NCBI RefSeq assembly: GCF_042678045.1
Contig: NZ_JBHUDI010000003.1
Location: 124,001 to 188,000 of the forward strand
Length of the DNA: 64,000 bases
DNA from: Natrinema amylolyticus_A
GTDB lineage: Archaea; Halobacteriota; Halobacteria; Halobacteriales; Natrialbaceae
Reading direction: 5' to 3'
The notes under the pieces were generated by a model. The model saw only the letters and a program-made list of their open reading frames with translations, was not told the DNA's origin and ran no database searches. Within the stretch, counting starts at the first letter, position 1. Every line of letters starts with the position of its first letter. This document shows, one piece after another, positions 40,504-49,714 of the stretch. The translations under genes and the position numbers were made by a program.

Positions 40504-42318
40504 CTAGCTATAATCGGCGGGGTGGATGCGGTCCCGACCGACGTAGACCTGTGTCTTGCCCTCCGTAAACGTGAACTCGACAAGGTTGCCCGAGAAACGA
40601 AACCGGTGGACATCGCGTTCGATCGTGCCCCTGACGCTGCTGTCCGAGAGCGATTCCGCCCCGTCACCCGAGACGATCTCGATAGAGCCGTCGACCGTCG
40701 CTTCGTAACTCACCTCGTTTCCGTTGCCGACGATAGTGAGCGTCGACAGTTCGTCATCATCGTCGGACGTGTCGATCTCCTCCCCGTTGAGGGAGACGTC
40801 TGCGTCACCGTCGACGGTGATCTCCTGGAGTTCGCCGCTGAACTTGTAGGCGTCGCGCCAGCCGCCGACGGTACCGGTGACGTGACCGTCATCGATGACG
40901 TCGTCGTCGTTGATCGAGGCAGCCCGGTAGTTTGACTTCTCCACGCGGCCGCTGACTCGGAACTCGTAGCGGCTACTTCCAGAGGAACCAATCCCGTCGA
41001 TCAAGAGCACGTTCTCGAGCGGAGTATCGTCGTTCGTCGGCGGTTCAGAGGGGTAATCCGACAGGTAGACCTGCTCACCGGAAAGCCACATGCTCCCGGG
41101 CTCGTGTTCCGAGTACAGCGCGACGATGTTTCCGTTGATGAAGTAGCCGTCGACCGAGTTCGGTTCGCCGACGGCTTCGAGCATCGTGTATCCGCTCTCG
41201 CTCTCGTCCGCGGGAGTGACCGAGACCGTGTCGTTGTAGGTCGCCTGGCTCCAGTCAGACTGAACGATCTCGCCGTCGACGTAGATCCGGTACGTCGAGG
41301 TCTGAGACGGATCTCGGTACGTGAATTGATGTTCGTACTGGTCGCTGTTGGCAGGATCTTCGAAGTAAGGATCGTCCTCGTAGGGTGATGTCGGGTCAGT
41401 CGGTTCGTCGGTCGAACTCGTCTCGTCGGGCATGCCACCGATAGTGATCTCGTGACCGTCGTAGATCAGTGCGCTACCGGAGAGGTCGGAGCCGACGACG
41501 TAGCCGAGGGGGCCGACGCCCTCGATGAGGTTGTCTTCCGAAGTCGTGAACCGGAAATCCGTGCGCTCGTAAGCCAACTCGCCGTTTACCCAGTAGCGCA
41601 TCACGCCGTCGGCGTTGGCCGACCCTCCCGAGAACGTGTTACAGCGGACGTACCCCTCAATGAGGTTCCACTCGTCCATCCAGACGGGCGTGCTCGTCAT
41701 CTCGAAATCGCCAGACCCGCTCCGGTCCATGTGGTATGAGTAACTGAAGAGATTGTAGCCGTCAGGTGCGGGCGAGTCGTTCCGGTGGGCGAATCCGATC
41801 GCGTTCGACCAGCCGTTCGTCCCGTCCGTCCCATCACCGCCGGAAGAGCCGGATCCGTTTGTCAGTGGCAACCAGAAGATACGAACCGTGTCGTACTGAT
41901 CGAGTTCGATGTTCTCGGGGTATAGGTAGAACCGCGTGTACACCTCACGAGGCATCCCATGCCCGTGCTCTTCGAACCGATACTCGAGGTTCGCTGTCTT
42001 CTGTGCGCTCGAGAACTCCGTTCGTAACGCCTGATCGTTGACCTTCGTCGGTGATGAGACGAACTCCGGGGCGATGCCGCTCCGGTTGTCATTGACGTTG
42101 TAGAGGTCGGACGGACTACTGTAGTCGTCGTAATCAAGTGTTAACTGGGTTGTACTCTCAGCGGCCGAGACACTGGAAACCCCGGCAGAAGCGCCGAGGA
42201 CGGTCGCGGTCGCGCCAGCCAGTTTCAGATACGATCGCCGGTTGATGCTGTTCTTCTCGCCGCAGTAATAATCTGTTTCGGACTGAAACTCTTCCAGTTC
42301 CGATCGGTCGCGTGCCAT
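40504..42318 (-). CDS. Tat-exported polysaccharide lyase 14-like protein with two C-terminal beta domains
   Basis: This 604-aa protein has a Tat signal with NRRSYLKLAGATATVLGASA, cleaved after about residue 52. The lyase-like domain (about 70-300) has YRFEEHGHGMPREVYTRFYL, FSYSYHMDRSGSG and YWVNGELAYERTDFRF, the pattern of concanavalin-A-like PL14 (alginate/glucuronan-lyase-type) folds. Two similar C-terminal modules (about 320-425 and 435-600) have short repeats around EYQHQF/YEFRVSG. Such domains bind glycans. Substrate is unknown. The promoter matches that of the paralog at 42550. Confidence 0.75.
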   Translation of the reverse strand: MARDRSELEEFQSETDYYCGEKNSINRRSYLKLAGATATVLGASAGVSSVSAAESTTQLTLDYDDYSSPSDLYNVNDNRSGIAPEFVSSPTKVNDQALRTEFSSAQKTANLEYRFEEHGHGMPREVYTRFYLYPENIELDQYDTVRIFWLPLTNGSGSSGGDGTDGTNGWSNAIGFAHRNDSPAPDGYNLFSYSYHMDRSGSGDFEMTSTPVWMDEWNLIEGYVRCNTFSGGSANADGVMRYWVNGELAYERTDFRFTTSEDNLIEGVGPLGYVVGSDLSGSALIYDGHEITIGGMPDETSSTDEPTDPTSPYEDDPYFEDPANSDQYEHQFTYRDPSQTSTYRIYVDGEIVQSDWSQATYNDTVSVTPADESESGYTMLEAVGEPNSVDGYFINGNIVALYSEHEPGSMWLSGEQVYLSDYPSEPPTNDDTPLENVLLIDGIGSSGSSRYEFRVSGRVEKSNYRAASINDDDVIDDGHVTGTVGGWRDAYKFSGELQEITVDGDADVSLNGEEIDTSDDDDELSTLTIVGNGNEVSYEATVDGSIEIVSGDGAESLSDSSVRGTIERDVHRFRFSGNLVEFTFTEGKTQVYVGRDRIHPADYS

Positions 42319-42338
42319 GCAAGCCGAGTAATAAGATT

Positions 42339-42357
42339 ATACCGCCATAAACTTTTC
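42339..42357 (-). promoter_or_regulatory. Core promoter of the 604-aa lyase-like gene
   Basis: The 19 nt at 42339-42357 differ at only two positions from 43512-43530, and both begin exactly 21 nt before their start codons. On the minus strand the motif reads GAAAAGTTTAT followed by CGGTAT, i.e. a BRE/TATA at about -30 for a leaderless mRNA. Confidence 0.75.
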
Positions 42358-42549
42358 TGGCCGTTGATTGTTAATACATTCGTATATTTATTCAGAACAT
42401 GAGTTTTCGTCTAACGATTTTAGGATTCATACAGTATTTTTTATATATGGAGATCATTCTATTGTCGGAACGGGAGCGGTTGGGAGACTCAGGAACGGCC
42501 GAGAAAAACAGTATTACTGGACCGAAGAACGAAGGGAAGCTCCGAGCAG

Positions 42550-43491
42550 TTATTCGGCGGCGTTCGTACTGACGCTGATCTCGTGCTCGTCGTAACGGAA
42601 CGACTGGTCCTGCGGTGCAACTTCACCGCCGCCGTATCGGACGATCGGACCGACGTATTCGATCGCTTGTCCGTCGGTCGTCGTCCAGCGGTAGTTCTCA
42701 CGCTCGAAGGCGAGTTCGCCGTCGAGCCAGTACCGAACGACGCCATCGTGGTTCGCCGTCCCACTCTCGTGGGTGTTCATTCGAACGTAGCTCTCGAGCG
42801 AAACCCACTCGCCGACCGGAATCGCCGTGTCGGTCACCTCGAATTCACCGGCACCGCTGTCGTAGTCCATGTGATACGTGTACGTCGCGAGGCGATAGGT
42901 TCCGGCCGGCGGATCCTCCCTGTTCGTGACGCAGATCACGGACGACCAGCCGTTATCGCCAGCGGGCGGCCCTCGAACGCCCGACCCCGCCGTTCCGGCC
43001 TCCGTGTTGAAGCCCATCGCCATGACTCGGCAGACGTCGTTCGGCTGCATCGTCCAGTCGTCGCTGAGACGAACCATAATCCGCTGATAGGCCTGTGTCG
43101 GTTGCCCGTACCCGTTCTCCGGCAGTGAGTACATTGCGTTCGTCCCCCAGCTATCACCCTCTTTTACCGCCATCTCGAGTGCCTGTGAACTCGCAGTCGT
43201 CGGCGTATCAATGAATGACGCGGTCGTTTCGTCACCGGTCCAGACATCGTAGATCTCCGACGGCTGGGTGTACTGATCGTAATCAATTGTTATCGCTTCT
43301 GAATCACCCTCGAGTGAATCGACGGGGCGGGTGCTCGGTGTAGCGCTTACAGCGTTCGTTGCAGTCGTGAAGGCTGCAGCCGCAACTCCCATTTTCTGGA
43401 GGAACGACCGTCGCTGGACGCCTTTACTACCGTCTTGGCCATGCCGTTCAGATGTGTCGTTCCTGTCATACAGTAATCTTTTACCGTTCAT
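42550..43491 (-). CDS. Tat-exported polysaccharide lyase 14-like protein, short form
   Basis: This 313-aa protein has a Tat signal QRRSFLQKMGVAAAAFT and consists of the single lyase-like domain: ENGYGQPTQAYQRIMVRLSD, TYTYHMDYDSGAG, YVRMNTHESGTANHDG and YWLDGELAFERENYRW. It is closely related to residues 70-310 of the 431-aa paralog at 44257 and less closely to the 604-aa paralog at 40504. It lacks the C-terminal beta modules. Secreted across the membrane folded, it may trim, bind or remodel the surface polysaccharide made by this cluster. Catalytic residues cannot be judged from sequence alone. Confidence 0.75.
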   Translation of the reverse strand: MNGKRLLYDRNDTSERHGQDGSKGVQRRSFLQKMGVAAAAFTTATNAVSATPSTRPVDSLEGDSEAITIDYDQYTQPSEIYDVWTGDETTASFIDTPTTASSQALEMAVKEGDSWGTNAMYSLPENGYGQPTQAYQRIMVRLSDDWTMQPNDVCRVMAMGFNTEAGTAGSGVRGPPAGDNGWSSVICVTNREDPPAGTYRLATYTYHMDYDSGAGEFEVTDTAIPVGEWVSLESYVRMNTHESGTANHDGVVRYWLDGELAFERENYRWTTTDGQAIEYVGPIVRYGGGEVAPQDQSFRYDEHEISVSTNAAE

Positions 43492-43511
43492 CTCGAACAG
43501 GAAACGACACC

Positions 43512-43530
43512 ATACCGTTATAAACTTTTC
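43512..43530 (-). promoter_or_regulatory. Core promoter of the 313-aa lyase-like gene
   Basis: This is the counterpart of the element at 42339-42357, with the same 21-nt spacing to the start codon and 17 of 19 identical bases. It reads GAAAAGTTTATAACGGTAT on the minus strand. The third paralog (ATG 45552) does not carry this motif. Confidence 0.75.
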
Positions 43531-43671
43531 AAGTTAGAAGGTATAAAAGTATTGTATACTACCTATATATCAATATAGTAATAGCGAAAATAAGAGTGTG
43601 CTGCTTCATTATATGTCGACCGGAGATTTGAACGGGACCCGCGATCAGGAGGTGGTCAACCGCCGTTCAGC

Positions 43672-44137
43672 ACGCGGTAGCGCGGAGCCTCCGTCCTCAA
43701 GCGCGAGCGAAGCGAGCGGTAGGGCGGAGAGGAAGCGCGTTCGCAGAGATTTAACAGCACCCACGACGTATCTCGTCGTACTGCCGTCCTCGCACACGTC
43801 GGGGTCGAGAGGTGCCACCAGTAAACTGGCACCCGTGGTGCGGGAGTACCGCATCCTGAACTCGGGAACGACGACCGCGAACGGGTTGAAGTCCCGTTCC
43901 CAGCTTGGGGATAGAGCGCGAGGACACCGGGAATTAAATCGGCGGGACAATCCTCGCCGTCGGTCGAAGTGGGAGGTGTCAAAAACGCGCCCATGCCGAC
44001 GGCAGGACGGTAAGAGGAAGCCGGATCACGTCCTTGCATGGGGTCGCGGGGCACAATGTCGTTGCGGTAAAGCCCCGTCCTCAAGGAGTGACCGACCGCC
44101 GCAAGGTGGGAGGGAGCGAGTAGGGCGGGGTAGTTTA
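43672..44137 (+). mobile_element. ~450-bp relic element with tnpB-end-like hairpins at both ends (copy 1)
   Basis: The left stem CTCCGTCCT (43689-43697)/AGGGCGGAG (43721-43729) and the right stem CCCCGTCCT (44073-44081)/AGGGCGGGG (44122-44130) are variants of the GCCCCGTCCTCAAGGAG...TAGGGCGGGGTAGTTTA sequence that ends haloarchaeal tnpB genes. The 384-nt stem-to-stem spacing and a central GGGAATTAAA are shared with the copy at 57530. There is no open tnpB. Both strands contain long frames that are only shadows. Confidence 0.6.
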
Positions 44138-44256
44138 CGTAAACACGTACCAACAGGGACGCGCCAAGCACGTCGAACGTGTCGAACGGTGGTTCTATAC
44201 CGTTCTTGGAGCGGTTCGGACACAGCGGTCTTCCTCGACAATCGTACTAGATTTGA

Positions 44257-45552
44257 TCAGGCGTCCTCTGGAGACGACGGAACAGTGGCAGGATCGACTT
44301 GGTCGCCGGAGATCCATAACTCGGCTGGATCGGGATCCGCATCTAGGGCGACGAACTCGCCGTTGAACAGGTAGCCGTCGACGGTATGTGGCTTCGCCGT
44401 CGCCTCGGCGATCGCATACCCGCTCTCGCTCTCGTCGGCTGGCGTAATCTGGACCGTTTCGTTGTACTTCGACTGATGTCCGTCAACGTTGCTCCAGTTC
44501 GAGTGAGCGACGAATCCGTCGATGTACAGTCGATACGTCGACTCCTCGTCACCGTTCACATACGTAACCCGCCCGTCGTAGTCGTCTAAATTCGCCGGAT
44601 CTTCGAAGTACGGATTGTTTTCGTACGGAGGTATTTCGGGAATGCCTGCGGCGAACAACTCGTGTTCGTCGTAGAAGACGGCCAGGTCGATCGGCGCGAC
44701 TTCGCTGCCGCCGTACCGGACCAGTGGTCCGGCGTATTCAATCGCCTGTTCGTCGACCGTCGTCCACCGAAAGTCAGTCCGTTCGTAGACGAGCTCACCG
44801 TTGAGCCAGTAGCGCCCCTTCCCGTTTGGATCAGCCTCACCGTCGCTCACCGTGTTCATGACGACTTCAGTCTCGAGTTCAAACCACTCGCCGGAATGCA
44901 CTGGCGAATCGACGACTTCGAACTCACCAGTGGATCCGGACTGATCCATGTGATACGTATACGTAGCGAGGTTGTACCCACCGTTCTCACCGTTTCGTCT
45001 GTCGGTGACTGCCAACATAATCGACCAACCGTCGTTACCCGACGGTCGTCCGCGACCACCGGAACCGTGCGGCCCAGCCTCCGTATTTAAACCGGCAGTC
45101 CAGAATCGACAGACGTCGTTCTCTTCCATCGTCCAGTCCTCACTGAGCCGGATCATCGATCGCTGACGGACCTTATTGGGTTGGCCGTAGCCGTTGGCAG
45201 GAAACCAATAAGCGGCGTTGGTGCCGTTACTCGTCTCTTTTAGGATGTCACACCGTAGTGATTTTTCGCCGTCGAACGCGACGCTGTCATCAAACGACAT
45301 CCTGTTCGGTTGGCCGGTCCAGACGCGGTACGCGTCTTCCGGTCTGCTGTGTTCGCTATAGTCGATTTCGATCAGTTCGGCGTTCTCTCTTTGTACGTCA
45401 ACGGTGTCAGCAAGCGAGTCGTCCGATTCGTTACGTTCGTTTTCGTCAGAGCCGTCGTTCGATTGAAGAGAGGCTGCACCGACTATTGTTCCACCCACGA
45501 CAGTTGTCACACCAGATATTTTTAGAAGTGAGCGTCGACTAACCATCACCAC
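44257..45552 (-). CDS. Tat-exported polysaccharide lyase 14-like protein with one C-terminal beta module
   Basis: This 431-aa protein has an N-terminal Tat signal SRRSLLKISGVTTVVGGTI, then an acidic linker and the lyase-like domain (about 65-310) with PANGYGQPNKVRQRSMIRLS, LATYTYHMDQSGS and YWLNGELVYERTDFRW. A C-terminal module (about 320-425) with DYDGRVTYVNGDEESTYRLY matches the first module of the 604-aa paralog (YEHQFTYRDPSQTSTYRIY). The three genes form a tandem set interrupted by the relic at 43672. Probable extracellular glycan binding or cleavage. Confidence 0.75.
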   Translation of the reverse strand: MVMVSRRSLLKISGVTTVVGGTIVGAASLQSNDGSDENERNESDDSLADTVDVQRENAELIEIDYSEHSRPEDAYRVWTGQPNRMSFDDSVAFDGEKSLRCDILKETSNGTNAAYWFPANGYGQPNKVRQRSMIRLSEDWTMEENDVCRFWTAGLNTEAGPHGSGGRGRPSGNDGWSIMLAVTDRRNGENGGYNLATYTYHMDQSGSTGEFEVVDSPVHSGEWFELETEVVMNTVSDGEADPNGKGRYWLNGELVYERTDFRWTTVDEQAIEYAGPLVRYGGSEVAPIDLAVFYDEHELFAAGIPEIPPYENNPYFEDPANLDDYDGRVTYVNGDEESTYRLYIDGFVAHSNWSNVDGHQSKYNETVQITPADESESGYAIAEATAKPHTVDGYLFNGEFVALDADPDPAELWISGDQVDPATVPSSPEDA

Positions 45553-45728
45553 TTCTTCGCCTCTACGACGTTGTATAGTGGGTGTATCGTTCTATCACAG
45601 AATCACGGCATTACATTCAGGTCAGCATACTAGTTCTTTACTTACACACGTCGGATTCGAACACACGAACTCGTTACGGTCGCTGAAACTGCTGCGTAAG
45701 CAAAGCGCGCACGCCGTGTTCGCTCATT

Positions 45729-45896
45729 ATGGCCACTGAATCTGACTCGCTCCCTGTTCGCATTCGCAGCCGTCTCGAAGGATTTCGTGACCGCGGACGA
45801 GACGGTCGTCGGGTGCCCCTCGAAACACACCATTTCAGTGACGCAGAGCGGCGTCACTCGGGTCGGTCGACGATCCAGCAAGCGGCAAGCCATTGA
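45729..45896 (+). CDS. Tiny frame in a 695-bp gap (uncertain)
   Basis: The 45553-46247 gap holds little. One 55-aa frame (MATESDSLPVRIRSRLEGF..) has some haloarchaeal character but few acidic residues and no neighbours to support it; it could be a transposase remnant. The sequence upstream (45640-45700) is not recognised. AT-rich DNA near 45895-45975 may hold promoter elements for the minus or plus strand, none clear. Confidence 0.2.
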   Translation: MATESDSLPVRIRSRLEGFRDRGRDGRRVPLETHHFSDAERRHSGRSTIQQAASH

Positions 45897-46247
45897 TTAA
45901 TCAGTGAGTATAGCATTACGTTTCAAAATCTAATTACTAGTATATTCTATCGCGATGGCCGATAAAAGTACTTTCTTTTTCGGCGATAGGAAAGCAGTGT
46001 ACAACAGAAGATCGAACACGACCAGTATTCAGGTCGGTTTCTGATACTGGCCGCTGTCACTGTGTACCGTGATCGAGACGAAAGGCGCTCATCCAGCAGC
46101 CCGCAGTTGCGCTGGTAATAACCGCCAGCGGCCTGTATGAGACAACCGGCGAGCAGTCTCCGGTTCAGGATCGATTCCATCTTTGAGCCGGGTAAAACTG
46201 GATTTCAGGGAATCGTATTTTTACGCTCGAGGTAGTGAATACCGCAA

Positions 46248-46415
46248 ATGAAAGACCGTGATTTCGTATTGTATCCGACGCGCGATGTTGATCGACCGTA
46301 CAAGACGTTTCAGACGCCGAAAGAACGCAACCGATCATACCTGCCGTCCATGAGTCGCGACGACGGTTCCTACCGGCAGTTCGACGAGCTGTCCCGTGAA
46401 CGGGTGAGCCCATGA
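46248..46415 (+). pseudogene. N-terminal remnant of a NodB-like deacetylase gene
   Basis: The 55-residue frame reads MKDRDFVLYPTRDVDRPYKT and FQTP, then YRQFDELSRE before a stop. It aligns with the first 65 residues of the deacetylase at 39488 (LCLTHDVDRVFKTFQAP, then PYWQFEELMALEEE). The HD of the metal motif THDVD has become TRDVD, and the remaining 230 residues are absent. The stop overlaps the ATG of the FemAB-like gene (ATGA), so the original operon coupling is preserved although the gene is dead. Confidence 0.75.
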
Positions 46416-47416
46416 GCATCGAGATCACCGAGTTCGACGCGGCCGATCGCGACGAGTGGAACGAACTAGTGAGTCGGTCGGCAGCGGGGACGTTCTTTCA
46501 CCACTACGATGTTCTCGAGGTGATCGAAGAACACGCGTCCGCACGCCTGTATCCGCTGGTCGGTCACAAGGGGCAAGAGCCCGTCGGGCTCTTTCCATTC
46601 TTCGAACTGCGGAACAAGGGTATCACGATGGCGTTCTCACCACCGCCCGAGCTAGGACTTCTGTTTCTAGGCCCCGCGACATTGATGCACGACGGTCTCA
46701 AGCGGCGGAAACAGGAGCGCCGGCGAAGACGCTTCATTGAGGGCTGTCTCGACATTATCGAAGAGAGAGTGAATCCACGGTACTACCGGTTTTGTACCCC
46801 GGTCGGGTACGAGGATCCACGACCGTTCACGTGGAACGAGTACGAGACGTCACCACTACACACCTATCGGCTCGATCTCGAACGCGATACCGAGGAAATC
46901 AAGCGATCGTTTTCGAAGTCGCTCCGGCGGTACCTCGATCCCGACGAGGACAATCGGTTCGTGATTGAAGAGGGTGATCAGGATGCGATCCGATTCATAC
47001 ACGAGCAGGTAACAGCACGCTACGAAGCCCAAGATAAGACGTATTCGATTCCGCTCGAGTTCTTGTTGGACCTCTACGAGCAATCCGCCGACGGGCACGT
47101 TAGACCGTATATCGCTCACGTCGATGGCGAGCGTGTGAGCGGTATCATCGTGCTCGAAGACAAGTCGACCATCTACTTCTCGGAAGGTGGCGGCAAACCT
47201 GACATCGACTTTCCGATTAACGATATCCTCCACTGGCGGATCATACGAGACGCGCGCGAGCGTGGGATCGAAACATACGATCTTTATGGTGCGAATACGC
47301 CCCGAATCTGCGAGTACAAATCGAAGTTCAACTCGGACTTAGCAACCTACTACGAGGCTGAGAAGGGATCGCTAGTCATGAGTACTGCCGCAAAGTTGTA
47401 CAAAAAATACGGATAG
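46412..47416 (+). CDS. FemAB/GNAT-type transferase
   Basis: This 334-aa protein is of the FemAB-like (double GNAT) superfamily: an N-terminal FDAADRDEWNELVSRS start, GLFPFFELRNKGITMAFSPP, a central SLRRYLDPDEDN region and the C-terminal YLYGANTPRI-like core (DLYGANTPRICEYKSKFN). In bacteria the family transfers amino acids from aminoacyl-tRNA to peptidoglycan peptides, and relatives sit in exopolysaccharide clusters. Haloarchaea lack peptidoglycan, so a surface glycan or lipid-linked sugar is the likely acceptor. It is paralogous to the gene at 54133. Confidence 0.82.
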   Translation: MSIEITEFDAADRDEWNELVSRSAAGTFFHHYDVLEVIEEHASARLYPLVGHKGQEPVGLFPFFELRNKGITMAFSPPPELGLLFLGPATLMHDGLKRRKQERRRRRFIEGCLDIIEERVNPRYYRFCTPVGYEDPRPFTWNEYETSPLHTYRLDLERDTEEIKRSFSKSLRRYLDPDEDNRFVIEEGDQDAIRFIHEQVTARYEAQDKTYSIPLEFLLDLYEQSADGHVRPYIAHVDGERVSGIIVLEDKSTIYFSEGGGKPDIDFPINDILHWRIIRDARERGIETYDLYGANTPRICEYKSKFNSDLATYYEAEKGSLVMSTAAKLYKKYG

Positions 47417-47539
47417 CGTCCGAAATCGGTTGGCAGAATCATACCACTGGTCGTACTGGATTGAAATTCGAGCGATATGTCTCCGTGATAAATTACTGAT
47501 ACAGTCTGAGCGGTCGGCGAGCAACGGACGGTCCGTGCC

Positions 47540-47585
47540 GTCTACAGAAAAAGCAGGTCGAGTGCCTCGGGGCTTGACCCCGAGG
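47540..47585 (-). mobile_element. IS200/IS605 end relic (inverted copy)
   Basis: A perfect stem CCTCGGGG-cttga-CCCCGAGG (47565-47585) is preceded by GTCTACAG (47540-47547). Read on the minus strand it matches 61797-61841 and 33006-33042, i.e. hairpin, then about 16-20 nt, then CTGTAGAC. It is an orphan transposon end in the 47417-47846 gap. No gene lies there. Confidence 0.5.
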
Positions 47586-47846
47586 CGGTTCACTGTTCCG
47601 ACTCAACGAAAGTACGTGGTTCTGGTCGGGTAAATCAGCCTGACTATCGATGTTCGCTGGTACAGATCGCAGGCAACGTTCACGTATGCATGAAAGACGG
47701 GGGATAGCTTTTCTGACGTGGTTCACGTTGCCCTGAACAACCGTGACTATTCATACAATCGTTCCAGGTCCCGCCGTCCGAACCGAGAGGCATGTCGTCC
47801 CATCGAGTTACCACTCTGCGGCCGCCGCACCGCCGGTCACCAGGGA

Positions 47847-49658
47847 ATGAGCCGACGCACCGCTGTCCTCTACGCCAGTGCGATAGTCGCCTTGCCGATC
47901 GCAGCGATCATCGGTATTGCCGCGCCACTTTGGCTGGGACTTACTAACCTCGCCATTCTGGGCCTGTACTTTGCAATTCCGATGCTCGTTTCGCCGGTTA
48001 TCGTCCGACGGGTGTGGACTGACCGAACGAAGAGCCACTCTTTCATCACGTCCGTCGACTGGCGCGCACTATCGATACTGTTTCATGTGGTTCTGAGCGT
48101 GCTCGTTCTCGTCGTGGCCGTCTCCGATGTCCGACCCACTACGTTCTTTCTGGGAATCGGCGTCCTCTACACACTGTGTTTCCTGCTCGCCGTGTCGGTC
48201 GACGGGAACGCAAGTCAGTCGGTCGTCCTCTATCATATCGCAATCGCTCTGTTACTCGTTATTTTTAGCGTAACCCTCAAATACGGCTTTTTCGTCGGTC
48301 GGACCGATCTGTCGACGCACATCTCACTGACGAACATAGTAATTGAGACGGGATCAGCGCCGTCACAGCCCGCAGAGTACGAGTCGTTCGTTCTCTGGCA
48401 CGTCCTCTCGGGGGCCACCTATCAGGTGTTCGGCGGGTGGATTACCCCTCACGCCACGATGTACCTCCTCTCCGGGCTGATCTTCGGCGCTGGCGTCCCG
48501 ATGATGCATTCGTTTGCTTGCCGGGTATACCCGAACAAGCGGGTCGGGCTACTGTCGTGTCTCCTCCTGATTTCGTTTCCAATATACATTTTTTACGGCA
48601 TGTACTCGATCCCCCGAAGCATCACGTCCATACTCTTTCTCATGTTACTCCTCACGGTCGTGACCCCACCATCACCACGAACGAGGATCTTGTCTGTGCT
48701 CTTTCTCATCGGAATAGTCGTCTACCATCCGGTATCGATCCCGTTCGTCTTGGTAATACTCGTGATTCTATTCGTTGTGGAACGACTCCTCGGTCGACAA
48801 ACCAGAATTGTCGATGTTTTCACGCTTACCTCGGCGGTCCTCATTACGAGCATATACTGGCTGTATCGCGCAGAGTTTATCATCACGCGAATCGCCGGCG
48901 CGATTGTCACGAGTTTCTTCGGTGCCACCGAGGAAACTGCGCCCTCGAGCGTGCTCACCGAGCCATGGGTTGAACTCGCAAATTATGTCCAGTACGCATT
49001 TCTTCTGGGATTCATTCTCCTCGGCATCTTGTTCTGGCTTCGATCCACTCGAACACACGGCTCGACGTTCGTCGCGGTCGGACTTCTGACCGTGTTGATG
49101 ATCCCACTCATCTTTCCAGGACCGACACTCCTACTAGACTCGCTGGTCGGAGTGAACGTCGGTCGGTTCGGACACTACAGTTTCATGCTCGTATCAATCA
49201 CCGGAGCCGTGGGGCTACACTACCTGCTGAAACTGGGTGGGTTCAGAACCTTCGTCGTCCTTCTCGTCGTAATATCCTGTCTTTCCGTCGCGGCCGTATC
49301 TAACGACTTCGTTGCCACGGACAATCCGATGGTTGAACGACCGTTCTATACGTATTATCTTACCGATCAAGAACGACAGTCATTCGAAACTATCGACGAG
49401 CACCATACCGGTGAGATCGGTGCTGACCGAGTCACCTGTCGCTATTTGCGGGAGATGCGTTCGTCGGAGTGTGCGAGAGTCGAAGTCGCGGACGGCAATC
49501 TATTCGAAGGATACGACGGTGTTATCATCCGTGAGGGAGAGCTAACACGACGGCCGTTACAGTTCACCGAGTACGTCTATGCCGATGAGTTCCCGTGGGA
49601 AGAGCTGGACGACCGAGACAGAGTATACGATTCGGGATCGGTGTCGTTCTACGCGTAA
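47847..49658 (+). CDS. Polytopic membrane protein, GT-C-glycosyltransferase-like
   Basis: This is a 603-aa protein from ATG 47847 (MSRRTAVLYASAIVALPIAA); an earlier start at 47718 adds a basic stretch. There are about 12 TM helices across residues 5-460. A conserved acidic motif lies in the first large outer loop after about TM5-6 (FFVGRTDLSTHISLTN), as in GT-C enzymes such as oligosaccharyltransferases and polyprenol-dependent mannosyltransferases. The C-terminal about 110 residues are an extracellular soluble domain. It likely transfers a lipid-linked sugar or polymerises the glycan outside the membrane. The GT-C call is tentative. Confidence 0.65.
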   Translation: MSRRTAVLYASAIVALPIAAIIGIAAPLWLGLTNLAILGLYFAIPMLVSPVIVRRVWTDRTKSHSFITSVDWRALSILFHVVLSVLVLVVAVSDVRPTTFFLGIGVLYTLCFLLAVSVDGNASQSVVLYHIAIALLLVIFSVTLKYGFFVGRTDLSTHISLTNIVIETGSAPSQPAEYESFVLWHVLSGATYQVFGGWITPHATMYLLSGLIFGAGVPMMHSFACRVYPNKRVGLLSCLLLISFPIYIFYGMYSIPRSITSILFLMLLLTVVTPPSPRTRILSVLFLIGIVVYHPVSIPFVLVILVILFVVERLLGRQTRIVDVFTLTSAVLITSIYWLYRAEFIITRIAGAIVTSFFGATEETAPSSVLTEPWVELANYVQYAFLLGFILLGILFWLRSTRTHGSTFVAVGLLTVLMIPLIFPGPTLLLDSLVGVNVGRFGHYSFMLVSITGAVGLHYLLKLGGFRTFVVLLVVISCLSVAAVSNDFVATDNPMVERPFYTYYLTDQERQSFETIDEHHTGEIGADRVTCRYLREMRSSECARVEVADGNLFEGYDGVIIREGELTRRPLQFTEYVYADEFPWEELDDRDRVYDSGSVSFYA

Positions 49659-49714
49659 TGGGCAACCATCATCTTCTTCCCGTTGAGCTGGACGAAGTAC
49701 CACTGGAGGAGCAG

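Noticed and set aside
43612..43640. T-arm-like sequence (GATTTGAAC) suggesting a tRNA 3' end
   Set aside because: No matching acceptor stem or other arms can be built around it on either strand.
43656..44171. Minus-strand 171-aa frame across the relic element
   Set aside because: It runs antisense through tnpB-end-like hairpins, is rich in R, S and P, and has a counterpart in the copy at 57508-58098, showing an element shadow instead of a gene.
45650..45680. GGATTCGAAC, possible tRNA T-arm on the minus strand
   Set aside because: The flanking five-base stems do not pair and no anticodon arm is present.
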